This document shows, in pieces, positions 26,548 through 35,463 of a stretch of DNA of 64,000 nt; positions within the stretch are counted from its first letter, which is position 1; each line of letters opens with the position of its first letter. The stretch is taken from assembly GCF_000719775.1 (NCBI RefSeq), contig NZ_JOHR01000008.1:1-64000 (forward strand), in the 5' to 3' direction. This DNA is from Streptomyces sp. NRRL F-5135 (GTDB taxonomy: Bacteria > Actinomycetota > Actinomycetes > Streptomycetales > Streptomycetaceae). The translations under genes were made by a program, and so were the position numbers. The notes below the pieces were generated by a model that was not told the origin of the DNA, searched no databases, and saw only the letters and a program-made list of their open reading frames with translations.

Positions 26548-27537
26548 ATGAGTGATCTTGTTGCGGCACAGGAACCGGATTCCCGGCTGGAGCGGTACCG
26601 GACGGAGCTGACCGGTTACTGCTACCGGATGCTGGGGTCGTCCTTCGAGGCCGAGGACGCCGTGCAGGACACGCTGGTGCGCGCGTGGCGGAGCTTCGAG
26701 AAGTTCGAGGGGCGGTCGTCGCTCAGATCCTGGCTCTACCGGATCGCGACGAACGTCTGCGTGGACATGCTGAACGCGGGCAATCGCCGGGCGCGTCCCA
26801 TGGACCTGACCGCCGCCACACCGGTGGCTCAGGCCCAGCTCACCGCCCGCCCGGAGACCACCTGGCTCGAGCCGGTGCCGGACGGCCGGGTGCTGCCCTC
26901 GGTGGCGGACCCGGCCGAGGCGGCGGTGGAGCGGGAGACGATCCGGCTGGCCTTCGTCGCCGCGCTCCAGCACCTGCCGCCCAAGCAGCGCGCCGTACTG
27001 ATCCTGCGGGAGGTGCTGGCGTGGAAGGCGAGCGAGGTGGCCGAGCTGCTGGACACGTCGGTCGCCTCGGTCAACAGCGCGCTCCAGCGGGCGCGCGCCA
27101 CGCTCGCCGACTCGCCCCCTGCCGCCTCCGATCCGGCGAACCCGCTGGACGAGGAGCAGAAGGCCCTGCTGGAGCGGTACGTGGCGGCGTTCGAGGACTA
27201 CGACATGAAGGCGCTGACCACCCTTCTGCACGACGACGCGAAGTTCACGATGCCGCCGTTCGACCTGTGGCTCCAGGGCCACGACGACATCACCGGCTTC
27301 ATGCTCACCATCGGCGCGGGCTGCCGGGGCTCGCGTCTGGTGCCGACGGTGGCCAACGGCACGCCGGCCTTCGCGCACTACAAGCCGGCGGAGTCGGGCG
27401 ACGGGTTCGTGCCGTGGGCGCTCCAGGTCCTGGAGATCGAGGACGGCAGGATCGCCGGGCTGCACTGCTTCCTGGACACGGATCGCTGGTTCCCGCTGTT
27501 CGACCTGCCACCTCGGCTGGAGAAGGCGGACGGCTGA
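26548..27537 (+). CDS. ECF sigma factor with SnoaL-like C-terminal domain
   Basis: 329 residues. Region 2 (about 15-80) includes [24 protein letters not shown]. Region 4 (about 125-180) includes [28 protein letters not shown]-terminal NTF2/SnoaL-like domain follows (about 195-315, [25 protein letters not shown]). This architecture matches the SigX5/SigG-like ECF group (TIGR02960), in which the tail replaces an anti-sigma factor as regulator. No anti-sigma gene is adjacent; a STAS protein lies convergent downstream. Target promoters cannot be deduced. Confidence 0.87.
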   Translation: MSDLVAAQEPDSRLERYRTELTGYCYRMLGSSFEAEDAVQDTLVRAWRSFEKFEGRSSLRSWLYRIATNVCVDMLNAGNRRARPMDLTAATPVAQAQLTARPETTWLEPVPDGRVLPSVADPAEAAVERETIRLAFVAALQHLPPKQRAVLILREVLAWKASEVAELLDTSVASVNSALQRARATLADSPPAASDPANPLDEEQKALLERYVAAFEDYDMKALTTLLHDDAKFTMPPFDLWLQGHDDITGFMLTIGAGCRGSRLVPTVANGTPAFAHYKPAESGDGFVPWALQVLEIEDGRIAGLHCFLDTDRWFPLFDLPPRLEKADG

Positions 27538-27563
27538 CGGTCACAGGGACGGGCGGCTGACCG

Positions 27564-28022
27564 TCACAGGGGCGGACGGTGCGGTCGAGGCGGGTCCCCG
27601 GACGGCTCGAACGGCTGCGCCTCCGCCACCTCCGCCAGACCCACGAGGTCCAGCAGCAGCCGCAGTTCCCGTCCGGCCCCCACCAGCCGCAGTCGGCGTC
27701 CGTGGCGGAGCGCGGCGAGCCGCAGCCGGGCCAGGGCGTCGACGGCGGCGAGGTTGGCGCGGTCGAGCCGGGTGACGTCGCAGACCACGTCGTGGACCAC
27801 CTCGGGGGCCGCGTCGTCCCGGGGTCGTCCGACGTCCCCGGGTGGGCCGGTGTCCCCGCGTGGTCCGGCGTCTCCAGGGGCTCGGGGTGTGTCGCGGAGC
27901 TTGAGGCTCAGCTCCGCGCACAGCCTCGGCACGTCGGCCGGGGTGAGCGTGCCGACGAGGGCGAGCAAGATCGGTTCCGTGGCATCCACACGGAAGAGAC
28001 CGGCCACACACCCGGAACTCAT
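27564..28022 (-). CDS. STAS-domain protein with collagen-like insert
   Basis: 152 residues from ATG 28022. The halves flanking the middle fit a STAS fold: ATEPILLALVGTLTPADVPRLCAEL, then VCDVTRLDRANLAAVDALARLRLAALRHG. Between them (about residues 50-67) are six Gly-X-Y triplets resembling collagen. The Ser phosphorylated in classical anti-anti-sigma factors is not visible at the expected position (RANLAAVDAL), so phospho-switching is doubtful. It is divergent from the HAD gene with 36 bp between starts and convergent with the ECF gene. Confidence 0.7.
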   Translation of the reverse strand: MSSGCVAGLFRVDATEPILLALVGTLTPADVPRLCAELSLKLRDTPRAPGDAGPRGDTGPPGDVGRPRDDAAPEVVHDVVCDVTRLDRANLAAVDALARLRLAALRHGRRLRLVGAGRELRLLLDLVGLAEVAEAQPFEPSGDPPRPHRPPL

Positions 28023-28058
28023 CGCGACACCCTCGGCACGGCCCGTACGCTGCCGGGC

Positions 28059-28754
28059 ATGACCTTCGATCCCGCACCTGCCGAGGACCAGCCGATCGAA
28101 CTGGTGATCTTCGACTGCGACGGCGTACTCGTGGACAGCGAGCGCATCGCCGTACGGGTGGACGCGCGGGTCTTCGCCGCGCTGGGCTGCGATTTCACGG
28201 AAGAGGAGATCATCGAGCGCTTCGTCGGCTCGTCGTCCGAGATCTACGAGGCCGCCGTCGAGGAGCGGCTGGGGCGTCCGCTGGAGCCGGGCTGGCACCT
28301 GCCGTACAAGCATCTCTACGAGGAGGCGTTCGCCACGGAGCTGACGGCGGTCGACGGCATCGCCGAGGTGCTGGAGAGCTTCGGGCTCCCGTTCTGCCTC
28401 GCCTCGAACGGCGGGCACAAGGGCATCCGCCGAAATCTTCGGACGACGGGGCTGTACGGCCACTTCGAGGGCCGGATCTTCAGCGCCGAGGACGTCGCCC
28501 GGGGCAAGCCCGCCCCGGACCTGTTCCTCCACGCGGCCCGCACGCTCGGGGCGGACCCGGCGCGCTGCGCGGTGGTGGAGGACAGCCCGTACGGCGTCCA
28601 GGCGGCTCGGGCGGCCGGCATGCGGTCGTTCGGCTACGCGGGCGGCCTGACGGCGGCGCACCGCCTGGAGGGCCCCGGCACGGTCGTCTTCGAGGACATG
28701 CGCGCGTTGCCTGGGCTGCTGGCGGCCGGGCTCCCGTCGGCTGACGTCTGTTAG
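28059..28754 (+). CDS. HAD-superfamily phosphatase
   Basis: 231-residue HAD subfamily IA hydrolase like beta-phosphoglucomutase or sugar phosphatases. Motif I is FDCDGVLVDSE (Asp nucleophile pair), motif II ASNGG (Ser/Thr replaced by the SNG type), motif III Lys in GKPAPDLF and motif IV VVEDSPYG. It overlaps the 3' end of the convergent Uma2 gene by 4 bases. Substrate unknown. Confidence 0.87.
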   Translation: MTFDPAPAEDQPIELVIFDCDGVLVDSERIAVRVDARVFAALGCDFTEEEIIERFVGSSSEIYEAAVEERLGRPLEPGWHLPYKHLYEEAFATELTAVDGIAEVLESFGLPFCLASNGGHKGIRRNLRTTGLYGHFEGRIFSAEDVARGKPAPDLFLHAARTLGADPARCAVVEDSPYGVQAARAAGMRSFGYAGGLTAAHRLEGPGTVVFEDMRALPGLLAAGLPSADVC

Positions 28755-29335
28755 CTGACGGGGAAGGTGGCGGTGTCCAGGGTCAGGTCGAAGGGGGCGG
28801 GGAGGGTGAGCTTGTCGCCGTACTCGACCGACTCCAGGACGCGGTACGTGCCGCCCTGGGGGTCCCCGTAGAGCGTCGCCGTCGGCCGGCCCGAGTGCCA
28901 GGGATCGAGCAGCAGGTAGAGCGGGACCCCGGCCTGGGCGTAACCGTGCGCCTTGGCGATGCGATCGTGGTTGGCGTTGCCGGACGAAGTGATCTCGACG
29001 ACGAGCTTCGCCCGGCTGGCGGGAAACAGATCCCCGGGCGCGGGCCTGTCTTCCTCCGCCACCACCATCAAGTCCGGGATGAACAACCCGCTACGACTTG
29101 GAACGGCCGCCTCCTGCATCTGGAACACATGCCAATCCTCCGGAATCACGGCGAGCAGGCGGCGATTTACCCGGGAGGCGGCAAGGCTGTGGTCGCAGGA
29201 CGGCGGCGGTGAGACCGTGACGATCCCCTCGATGATCTCCACCTTGCAGCCCTTGGGTGCGTCCGTCTCCGTCCAGATACGGACGAGGTCGTCCCAGCCG
29301 AAACCCGGCTCGTGGTCGACGGCGAGTGCGCTCAC
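28751..29335 (-). CDS. Uma2-family putative nuclease
   Basis: 194-residue Uma2 protein, PD-(D/E)XK fold. The core signatures are IEGIVTVSPPPSCDH, LFIPDLMVV (metal-binding Asp), KLVVEITSSGN (Glu) and HGYAQAGVPLYLLLDP. These are very abundant in actinobacteria and cyanobacteria; the biological role is unsettled. It starts 47 bases downstream of the deoA terminator and lies on the minus strand. Confidence 0.85.
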   Translation of the reverse strand: MSALAVDHEPGFGWDDLVRIWTETDAPKGCKVEIIEGIVTVSPPPSCDHSLAASRVNRRLLAVIPEDWHVFQMQEAAVPSRSGLFIPDLMVVAEEDRPAPGDLFPASRAKLVVEITSSGNANHDRIAKAHGYAQAGVPLYLLLDPWHSGRPTATLYGDPQGGTYRVLESVEYGDKLTLPAPFDLTLDTATFPVS

Positions 29336-29381
29336 GGCGGTCTCCGTTTCGTTTGCGTAGCGCCACCGATCTCAGCACGCA

Positions 29382-29415
29382 GAACGGGACCGGTGGACGG
29401 CCACCGGTCCCGTTC
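29382..29415. terminator. Terminator of the nucleoside transport operon
   Basis: A perfect 15-bp stem (29382-29396 with 29401-29415, arms GAACGGGACC / GGTCCCGTTC) with a four-base loop lies just beyond the deoA stop on the minus strand. Confidence 0.85.
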
Positions 29416-29438
29416 ATCCGAATGGGTGTCCTCGCTGA

Positions 29439-30716
29439 TCAGGCGATACGTTCCCGCACCACCGGCGTCGCCTCGTACGCCGTTCCCGCCGGGGCGAGGT
29501 CGTACGTGTCCGCCAGCGCCTGGAGCGCGTAGTCGAACTTCTCCGGCGTGTCCGTGTGCAGGGTCAGCAGCGGCTGCCCCGCCGTGACCGCGTCGCCCGG
29601 CTTGGCGTGGAGCTCGACGCCCGCGCCCGCCTGGACCGGGTCCTCCTTGCGGGCGCGGCCCGCGCCGAGGCGCCAGGCCGCGACGCCGACCCCGTACGCG
29701 TCGAGGCGCGTCAGGACACCGGACGCGGGAGCCGTGACCACGTGCTGTTCGCGGGCCACCGGGAGCTTCGCGTCCGGGTCGCCGCCCTGGGCGCTGATCA
29801 TCCGGCGCCAGACGTCCATCGCCGAGCCGTCGGCCAGGGCCTTCGCCGGGTCCGCGTCCGTCAGGCCCGCCGCGTCGAGCATCTCGCGCGCCAGGGCCAG
29901 GGTCAGCTCCACCACGTCCGCCGGGCCGCCGCCCGCGAGGACCTCGACGGACTCGCGGACCTCCAGCGCGTTGCCCGCCGTACGGCCGAGCGGGGTGGAC
30001 ATGTCGGTGAGCAGGGCCACCGTCCGTACCCCGTGGTCGGTGCCCAGGCCCACCATCGTGGCGGCCAGCTCACGGGCGTCCTCGACGGTCTTCATGAAAG
30101 CGCCGGAGCCGACCTTGACGTCCAGGACCAGCGAGCCGGTGCCCTCGGCGATCTTCTTGGACATGATCGAGGAGGCGATCAGCGGAATCGCCTCCACCGT
30201 GCCCGTGACATCGCGCAGCGCGTAGAGCTTCCGGTCCGCCGGGGCCAGCCCGTCGCCCGCCGCGCAGATGACGGCGCCGGTGGAGTCCAGGACGTCCAGC
30301 ATCTCGGCGTTCGACAACAGCGCCCGCCAGCCGGGGATGGCCTCCAGCTTGTCCAGGGTGCCGCCGGTGTGGCCGAGGCCGCGCCCGCTGAGCTGCGGGA
30401 CGGCCGCGCCGCACGCCGCCACCAGCGGGGCCAGCGGCAACGTGATCTTGTCGCCGACGCCGCCCGTCGAGTGCTTGTCGGCCGTGGGCCGGGACAGCGC
30501 GGAGAAGTCCATGCGCTCGCCGGAGGCGATCATGGCGGCGGTCCAGCGGGCGATCTCGGCGCGATTCATGCCGTTGAGCAGGATCGCCATCGCGAGCGCC
30601 GACATCTGCTCGTCGGCGACCTCGCCCCGCGTGTAGGCGTCGATCACCCAGTCGATCTGCTCCGGGCTCAGCTCGCCCCGGTCACGCTTGGTGCGGATGA
30701 CGGAGATGACGTCCAT
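29439..30716 (-). CDS. deoA: Thymidine phosphorylase
   Basis: Pyrimidine-nucleoside phosphorylase of 425 residues converting thymidine or uridine plus phosphate to base and (deoxy)ribose-1-phosphate. The family signature KHSTGGVGDKITL and SGRGLGHTGGTLDKLE phosphate-binding loop are present, and the C-terminal domain contains ELHAKPGD. ATG 30716 follows AAAGGAACGCC. It lies 139 bp after the shortened cdd, and presumably belongs to the same salvage transcript, though repeats in the gap may affect read-through. Confidence 0.92.
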   Translation of the reverse strand: MDVISVIRTKRDRGELSPEQIDWVIDAYTRGEVADEQMSALAMAILLNGMNRAEIARWTAAMIASGERMDFSALSRPTADKHSTGGVGDKITLPLAPLVAACGAAVPQLSGRGLGHTGGTLDKLEAIPGWRALLSNAEMLDVLDSTGAVICAAGDGLAPADRKLYALRDVTGTVEAIPLIASSIMSKKIAEGTGSLVLDVKVGSGAFMKTVEDARELAATMVGLGTDHGVRTVALLTDMSTPLGRTAGNALEVRESVEVLAGGGPADVVELTLALAREMLDAAGLTDADPAKALADGSAMDVWRRMISAQGGDPDAKLPVAREQHVVTAPASGVLTRLDAYGVGVAAWRLGAGRARKEDPVQAGAGVELHAKPGDAVTAGQPLLTLHTDTPEKFDYALQALADTYDLAPAGTAYEATPVVRERIA

Positions 30717-30827
30717 GGCGCGTTCCTTTCTTTTTTGGGCTCGGTTCGCCTCCGGGGCGCTCGCTGTACCCATCAGCGGCCTCCGGCCGCGGGCCCTGTC
30801 GACGGTCGACCGTGCTCGGTTTGCCTG

Positions 30828-30903
30828 CGCGGCGGAGCCGCACATCGACACTGCCTCACAAACCTCCGCCCACGCGGCGGAGCCGCATATCGAGCACAGC
30901 CTC
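30828..30903. repeat. Two-copy 45-bp-spaced palindromic repeat
   Basis: Two copies of a unit of about 30 bp start at 30828 and 30873. Each contains the hairpin-forming GCGGCGGAGCCGC and continues with ATCGA. The second copy overlaps the end of cdd. It looks like a REP-type element of the kind scattered in Streptomyces intergenic regions. Confidence 0.6.
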
Positions 30904-31260
30904 CCTTTCGACAGCGGCGCGCCCCAGCTGCCGGCAGCGGCCGCACGGCACCAGCACCTGGCCCGTACCGTCCACGCAGGTGAAGTGGGTGAGCCGGCCG
31001 CCGCCGCTCAGGCGGAGGGCCGAGACCAGGCCGCACTCGGCGCACAGGCCGATGCCGTACGAGGCGTTCTCGACGTTGCAGCCGGTGACCGTGCGGCCGT
31101 CGTCGACCAGGGCCGCCGCGCCGACCGGGAAGTGCGAGTACGGGGCGTACGCGCGGGACATGGCCTCCCGCGCGGCGGTCCGCAGGGCCTCCCAGTCGAC
31201 CCCGTCCCCACCGCTCCCGGAGCCGGAGCCGGGGTCCGGAGCGGGCGGCGGGGCCGTCAT
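30856..31260 (-). CDS. cdd: Cytidine deaminase, C-terminally altered
   Basis: 134 residues from ATG 31260, which overlaps the stop of the upstream permease (ATGA). A Ser/Gly/Pro-rich N-tail of about 22 residues is followed by the deaminase core: APYSHFPVGAAAL, GCNVENASYG, the zinc ligand CAE (LCAECG) and PCGRCRQ with the other two Cys. After CRQL the normal C-terminal segment of about 35 residues is missing and replaced by RAAVEREAVLDMRLRRVGGGL, encoded partly by the repeat element. All zinc ligands remain, but the subunit contact tail is lost, so activity is uncertain. Confidence 0.78.
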   Translation of the reverse strand: MTAPPPAPDPGSGSGSGGDGVDWEALRTAAREAMSRAYAPYSHFPVGAAALVDDGRTVTGCNVENASYGIGLCAECGLVSALRLSGGGRLTHFTCVDGTGQVLVPCGRCRQLGRAAVEREAVLDMRLRRVGGGL

Positions 31261-32570
31261 GTGCCCTGGCCCTTCCGGTACGGCAGACCGTCCGCCTTCG
31301 GCATCCGCAGCCGCTGCGCCGAGAGCGCCAGGACCAGCAGTGTCGTCACGTACGGAGCGGCGTCCACGAACTGGCTGGGCACCTGGTCCGTCAGCGCGTA
31401 CCAGAGGAACAGCAGCGCCGCGACGGCCGCCGAGACCACGGCCGCGACGTACTTCTTCTTGTACAGCTGCCAGGCCACGACCAGCACGAGCAGGATGCCG
31501 AGGAGCAGCAGCATGGCGTGCACGTTCTCGGCGCCGCCGCGCAGCTTGAGGCTGTCGGTGAAGCCGAAGAGCCCGGCGCCGAGGGCGAGTCCGCCCGGCA
31601 TCCAGTTGCCGAAGATCATCGCGGCGAGGCCGATGTAGCCGCGGCCGCCGGTCTGGCCCTCCTGGTAGATACCGGTGGCCACGATCGCGAGGAAGGCGCC
31701 GCCGAGACCGGCGAGGCCGCCGGAGACGGTCACGGCGATGTACTTGTACCGGTAGACGTTGACGCCGAGCGACTCCGCGGCGACCGGGTTCTCGCCGCAC
31801 GAGCGCAGCCGCAGGCCGAACGCCGTGCGCCACAGCACCCACCAGGTGCCGGGCACGAGCAGCAGCGCGACCACGGTCAGCAGCGACAGGTCGGTCACCA
31901 GGCCGCCTATGACGCCCGCGAGGTCCGAGACCAGGAACCAGTGTCTGGCCTGGAGGTCCTGCATCCAGTCGGCCAGGCCGGGGACGGTGATCTCGGTGAT
32001 CGCGTCGATGCGCGGGGACTGCTTGGAGGAGCCGCCCTCGACGCCGTCGAAGGCGAAGTTCGACAGGTAGCGGGTGGCGCCGACGGCGAGGATGTTGATG
32101 GCCACACCGGAGACGATGTGGTTCACGCCGAAGGTGACGGTGACGACGGCGTGCAGCAGGCCGCCGAGCGCGCCGCCGAGGATGCCGAGGACGACGCCGG
32201 CCCAGGGGCCCCATTGGAAGCCGGCCCAGGCCCCGAACCAGGTGCCGAGGACCATCATGCCTTCGAGGCCGATGTTGACGACGCCCGCGCGCTCCGCCCA
32301 CAGGCCGCCGAGTCCGGCGAGGCCGATGGGGATGGCGAGTTCGAGGGCGCCGGAGACCTGGCCGACCGAGGTGATGTCGTCCGCGCCGCTGATCAGCCGG
32401 ACCAGCGAGACGAGGGCCAGCGCGCCCGCGATGATCAGCAGGACGACGGGGAGGGTGAGGGGGCGGCGGCCGCCCTTCTTGGGAGCGGAGCCGCGGGCGG
32501 AGCCGGCGCCGGCGCGCGTCGTACTCGTACTCGTCGTGCCCGTACTACTGGTGCTCGAACTCGTGCTCAC
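31257..32570 (-). CDS. Nucleoside ABC transporter permease
   Basis: 437-residue polytopic permease of the BPD_transp_2 family, about 9-10 helices, like NupQ-type guanosine/nucleoside permeases. Typical core: SGALELAIPIGLAGLGGLWAERAGVVNIGLEGMM. The N-terminal 35 residues are a Ser/Thr-rich hydrophilic tail. It overlaps the preceding permease and the following cdd by 4 bases each, so all are in one translationally coupled operon with the ATPase. Confidence 0.88.
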   Translation of the reverse strand: MSTSSSTSSTGTTSTSTTRAGAGSARGSAPKKGGRRPLTLPVVLLIIAGALALVSLVRLISGADDITSVGQVSGALELAIPIGLAGLGGLWAERAGVVNIGLEGMMVLGTWFGAWAGFQWGPWAGVVLGILGGALGGLLHAVVTVTFGVNHIVSGVAINILAVGATRYLSNFAFDGVEGGSSKQSPRIDAITEITVPGLADWMQDLQARHWFLVSDLAGVIGGLVTDLSLLTVVALLLVPGTWWVLWRTAFGLRLRSCGENPVAAESLGVNVYRYKYIAVTVSGGLAGLGGAFLAIVATGIYQEGQTGGRGYIGLAAMIFGNWMPGGLALGAGLFGFTDSLKLRGGAENVHAMLLLLGILLVLVVAWQLYKKKYVAAVVSAAVAALLFLWYALTDQVPSQFVDAAPYVTTLLVLALSAQRLRMPKADGLPYRKGQGT

Positions 32571-33757
32571 AGCGCGGCCCCCTCCTTCTGGTTCTTGCCG
32601 TTGTTGTTCTCGTCGCCCCGGTCGTCGCCGTCCGCGTCGGACCGGCCGGCGGTGTGCGCGGTCGCGAGGGCGCCTCCGGCGGCGAGTTCCTCGCCGACCT
32701 TCTGCTGCTGGCGGCGCAGCCCGTAGCGGCGGACGAGTTCGTAGGAGACCACGACGGAGATCACGATCAGGCCCTGCATGATCGTGGCGATCTCCTTCTC
32801 GTACCCGTACTGGTCGAGGGAGGCCGACGTCTTGTCGAGGAAGGCGATCAGCAGCGCGCTGAAGGCGATGCCGAGCGGGTTGTTGCGGCCGAGGAGCGCG
32901 ATGGTGATGCCGGTGAAGCCGATGCCGGTGGGGAAGTCGAGGCTGTAGGTGTGGGTGTCGCCGAGCAGCGTGGGCATACCGGCGAGCCCGGCGACCCCGC
33001 CGGAGATCAGCATCGAGGTGAGGATCATCTTCTTGGCGTCGACGCCGGACGCCTGGGCCGCGCTCTCGCTGGCGCCCGTGGCGCGCAGGTCGAAGCCGAA
33101 GCGGGTGCGGCCGAGGACGAACCAGTAGAGGATGCCGCAGGCGGCGGCCACGAAGGTGAAGCCGTAGATCTCGCCGGCCTCGGCGCCCATGGACAGCCCG
33201 GGGAACCAGCCGGACTCGGGGATGTCACCGGTCGTCAGGTTGTTGGAGCCGGCGGGCTGGACGCCGAAGTTCTTGGGCAGGATCAGCCAGGCCACGAGGC
33301 TGGTGGCGATCGAGTTGAGCATGATCGTGGAGACGACCTCGCTCACCCCGCGGGTGGTCTTCAGGATGCCCGCGATCCCGGACCAGAAGGCGCCGACCAG
33401 CATCGCGACGATCACGATGAGCGCGATCTGGAGGGGTCCCGGCAGGTCGACGCTGGCGCCGACGAGCGCGGCCATCATCGCCGCGAGCCGGTACTGGCCG
33501 TCGACCCCGATGTTGAACAGGTTCATCCGGAAGCCGATGGCGACCGCGAGGGCGGCCAGGTAGTACGTGCCGGCCTGATTGACGATCAGGACCTGGATGT
33601 CGACGTAGGTCGCCGACTCGAACATGATCCGGTACGGCTCGACGGGGTCACTGCCGGAGACGTACAGCACCACGGTGGTGAGGGCGATGGCGACGACCAG
33701 CGCGAGCACCGGGCCGGCGAAGCCCAGGATCAGCCGGTCCTTGTCGAGTTTCTTCAT
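32567..33757 (-). CDS. Nucleoside ABC transporter permease
   Basis: 396-residue permease of the same family as its neighbour (NupP-like), with YLAALAVAIGFRMNLFNIGVDGQYRLAA as the conserved signature loop and about ten helices. The C-terminal 40 residues are hydrophilic and Asp/Asn-rich. It overlaps the ATPase stop and next permease start (ATGA). It forms the channel with the other permease, energised by the duplicated ATPase. Confidence 0.88.
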   Translation of the reverse strand: MKKLDKDRLILGFAGPVLALVVAIALTTVVLYVSGSDPVEPYRIMFESATYVDIQVLIVNQAGTYYLAALAVAIGFRMNLFNIGVDGQYRLAAMMAALVGASVDLPGPLQIALIVIVAMLVGAFWSGIAGILKTTRGVSEVVSTIMLNSIATSLVAWLILPKNFGVQPAGSNNLTTGDIPESGWFPGLSMGAEAGEIYGFTFVAAACGILYWFVLGRTRFGFDLRATGASESAAQASGVDAKKMILTSMLISGGVAGLAGMPTLLGDTHTYSLDFPTGIGFTGITIALLGRNNPLGIAFSALLIAFLDKTSASLDQYGYEKEIATIMQGLIVISVVVSYELVRRYGLRRQQQKVGEELAAGGALATAHTAGRSDADGDDRGDENNNGKNQKEGAAL

Positions 33758-35406
33758 CGGGCATCGTCCTTCGGGGGTGCTGCCTTCGGCGCCGGTTCCG
33801 GAACCTCGGTGGTCTCGGTGGTCTCTGCGGCCTCGGGAGCCCCGGGGGCCGGGGCGGCGGCATCGTCGGCGCCGTCGGACCCTTCCGTCCCGTGTGCCTC
33901 CAGGTGCCCCGTGGCCGCGCCCGTCATCGCCGAGCCCAGTTCCTCCGGGGTGATGGTGGCGGGGTCGGCGTCGGCCACGAGCCGGCCCCGGTACATCACC
34001 CTCAGGGTGTCGGACAGCCCGATCAGCTCGTCCAGGTCGGCGGAGACCAGCAGCACGGCGAGGCCCTCGCGGCGCGCCTCGCGGATCTGGTCCCAGATCT
34101 GCGCCTGCGCGCCGACGTCCACCCCGCGCGTGGGGTGGGCGGCGATCAGCAGCTTGGGGGCGTGGCTCATCTCGCGGCCGACGATCAGCTTCTGCTGGTT
34201 GCCGCCGGACAGGGAGGCCGCGGTGACCTCGATCCCGGGCGTGCGGACGTCGTACTCGCGCACGATGCGTGTCGTGTCCTCGCGCGCGGCCCGCGGACTG
34301 AGGAGCCCGCCCCGGCTGTTGGGCCGCTCGGTCACATGGCCGAGGATGCGGTTCTCCCAGAGCGGTGCCTCCAGCAGCAGCCCGTGCCGGTGCCGGTCCT
34401 CCGGTACGTAGCCGATCCCGCGCTCGCGGCGCTTGCGGGTGGGCGCGTGCGAGATGTCGGCGCCGTCGAGGGTGATCGCGCCGCCGTCGGGGTCGCGCAG
34501 CCCCATCAGGGCCTCGATCAGCTCGGTCTGGCCGTTTCCCTCGACGCCGGCGATGCCGAGGACCTCACCCTGGTGGATGGTGAAGGTGATGTCGTCGAGG
34601 ACGTCGCGTATGGCTCCGTCCGGGTCCGTCGCGGTCAGCCGCAGCCCGGCGACGTCCAGCATCGGACGGTCCGTCACCGTCGAGTCGCGGGTCTCGGGCG
34701 AGGGCAGCTCGCTGCCGACCATCAGCTCGGCGAGCTGCTTGGAGGTGGTGGCCGCCGGGTCGGCGGTGCCCACGGTCGTACCGCGCCGGATGACGGTGAT
34801 CTCGTCCGCGACCGACAGCACCTCCCCCAGCTTGTGCGAGATGAAGATGACCGTCAGGCCCTCGGCCTTGAGCTCGCGCAGGTTCTCGAAGAGGGCGTCG
34901 ACCTCCTGCGGGACCAGGACGGCGGTGGGCTCGTCCAGGATGAGGATGCGGGCGCCCCGGTAGAGGACCTTGAGGATCTCCACGCGCTGCCGGTCGGCGA
35001 CGCCGAGGTCCTCGACGAGCACGTCGGGGCGGACGCCGAGACCGTACGCCTCGGAGATTTCCACGATCTTCTTGCGGGCCTTGGAGCCGATGCCGTACAG
35101 GTTCTCCGCGCCGAGGACGACGTTCTCCAGCACGGTGAAGTTGTCGGCGAGCATGAAGTGCTGGTGCACCATGCCGATGCCGCGCGCGATGGCGTCGGCG
35201 GGGCCGGCGAAGGCGGCCTGGACTCCGTCGACGGTGATGGTTCCCTCGTCGGGCTTCTGCATCCCGTAGAGGATCTTCATCAGGGTGGACTTGCCGGCGC
35301 CGTTCTCCCCGCAGAGGGCGTGCACGGTGCCCTTGTGGACGGTGATGTGTATGTCGCTGTTGGCGACCACGCCGGGGAAGCGTTTGGTGATGCCGTGCAG
35401 CTCCAC
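33754..35406 (-). CDS. Nucleoside ABC transporter ATPase (two domains)
   Basis: 550-residue duplicated ABC ATPase (NupO-like). The first domain has Walker A GENGAGKST, a degenerate signature (VADRQRVEI) and Walker B ILILDEPTAVL. The second has a degenerate Walker A (GVEGNGQTE), signature LSGGNQQK and LLIAAHPTRGVD. This asymmetry is normal for the family. The first usable start is GTG 35406, which lacks a ribosome site. An AAGGAG lies 8 bases ahead of an in-frame ATC at 35463, which hints at a start further upstream. The C-terminus is an Ala/Pro/Glu/Thr-rich tail. Confidence 0.88.
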   Translation of the reverse strand: MELHGITKRFPGVVANSDIHITVHKGTVHALCGENGAGKSTLMKILYGMQKPDEGTITVDGVQAAFAGPADAIARGIGMVHQHFMLADNFTVLENVVLGAENLYGIGSKARKKIVEISEAYGLGVRPDVLVEDLGVADRQRVEILKVLYRGARILILDEPTAVLVPQEVDALFENLRELKAEGLTVIFISHKLGEVLSVADEITVIRRGTTVGTADPAATTSKQLAELMVGSELPSPETRDSTVTDRPMLDVAGLRLTATDPDGAIRDVLDDITFTIHQGEVLGIAGVEGNGQTELIEALMGLRDPDGGAITLDGADISHAPTRKRRERGIGYVPEDRHRHGLLLEAPLWENRILGHVTERPNSRGGLLSPRAAREDTTRIVREYDVRTPGIEVTAASLSGGNQQKLIVGREMSHAPKLLIAAHPTRGVDVGAQAQIWDQIREARREGLAVLLVSADLDELIGLSDTLRVMYRGRLVADADPATITPEELGSAMTGAATGHLEAHGTEGSDGADDAAAPAPGAPEAAETTETTEVPEPAPKAAPPKDDAR

Positions 35407-35463
35407 CGCGGGGGGAGCCGCCGTGGAGGGGGCGGAGGCGGGGGCTGTGCTGGACGCGTTGAT

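Noticed and set aside
31257..32570. Possible separate small gene at the Ser/Thr-rich start of the permease
   Set aside because: The tail is in frame with the permease and the start overlaps the previous stop; a hydrophilic N-tail is simpler.
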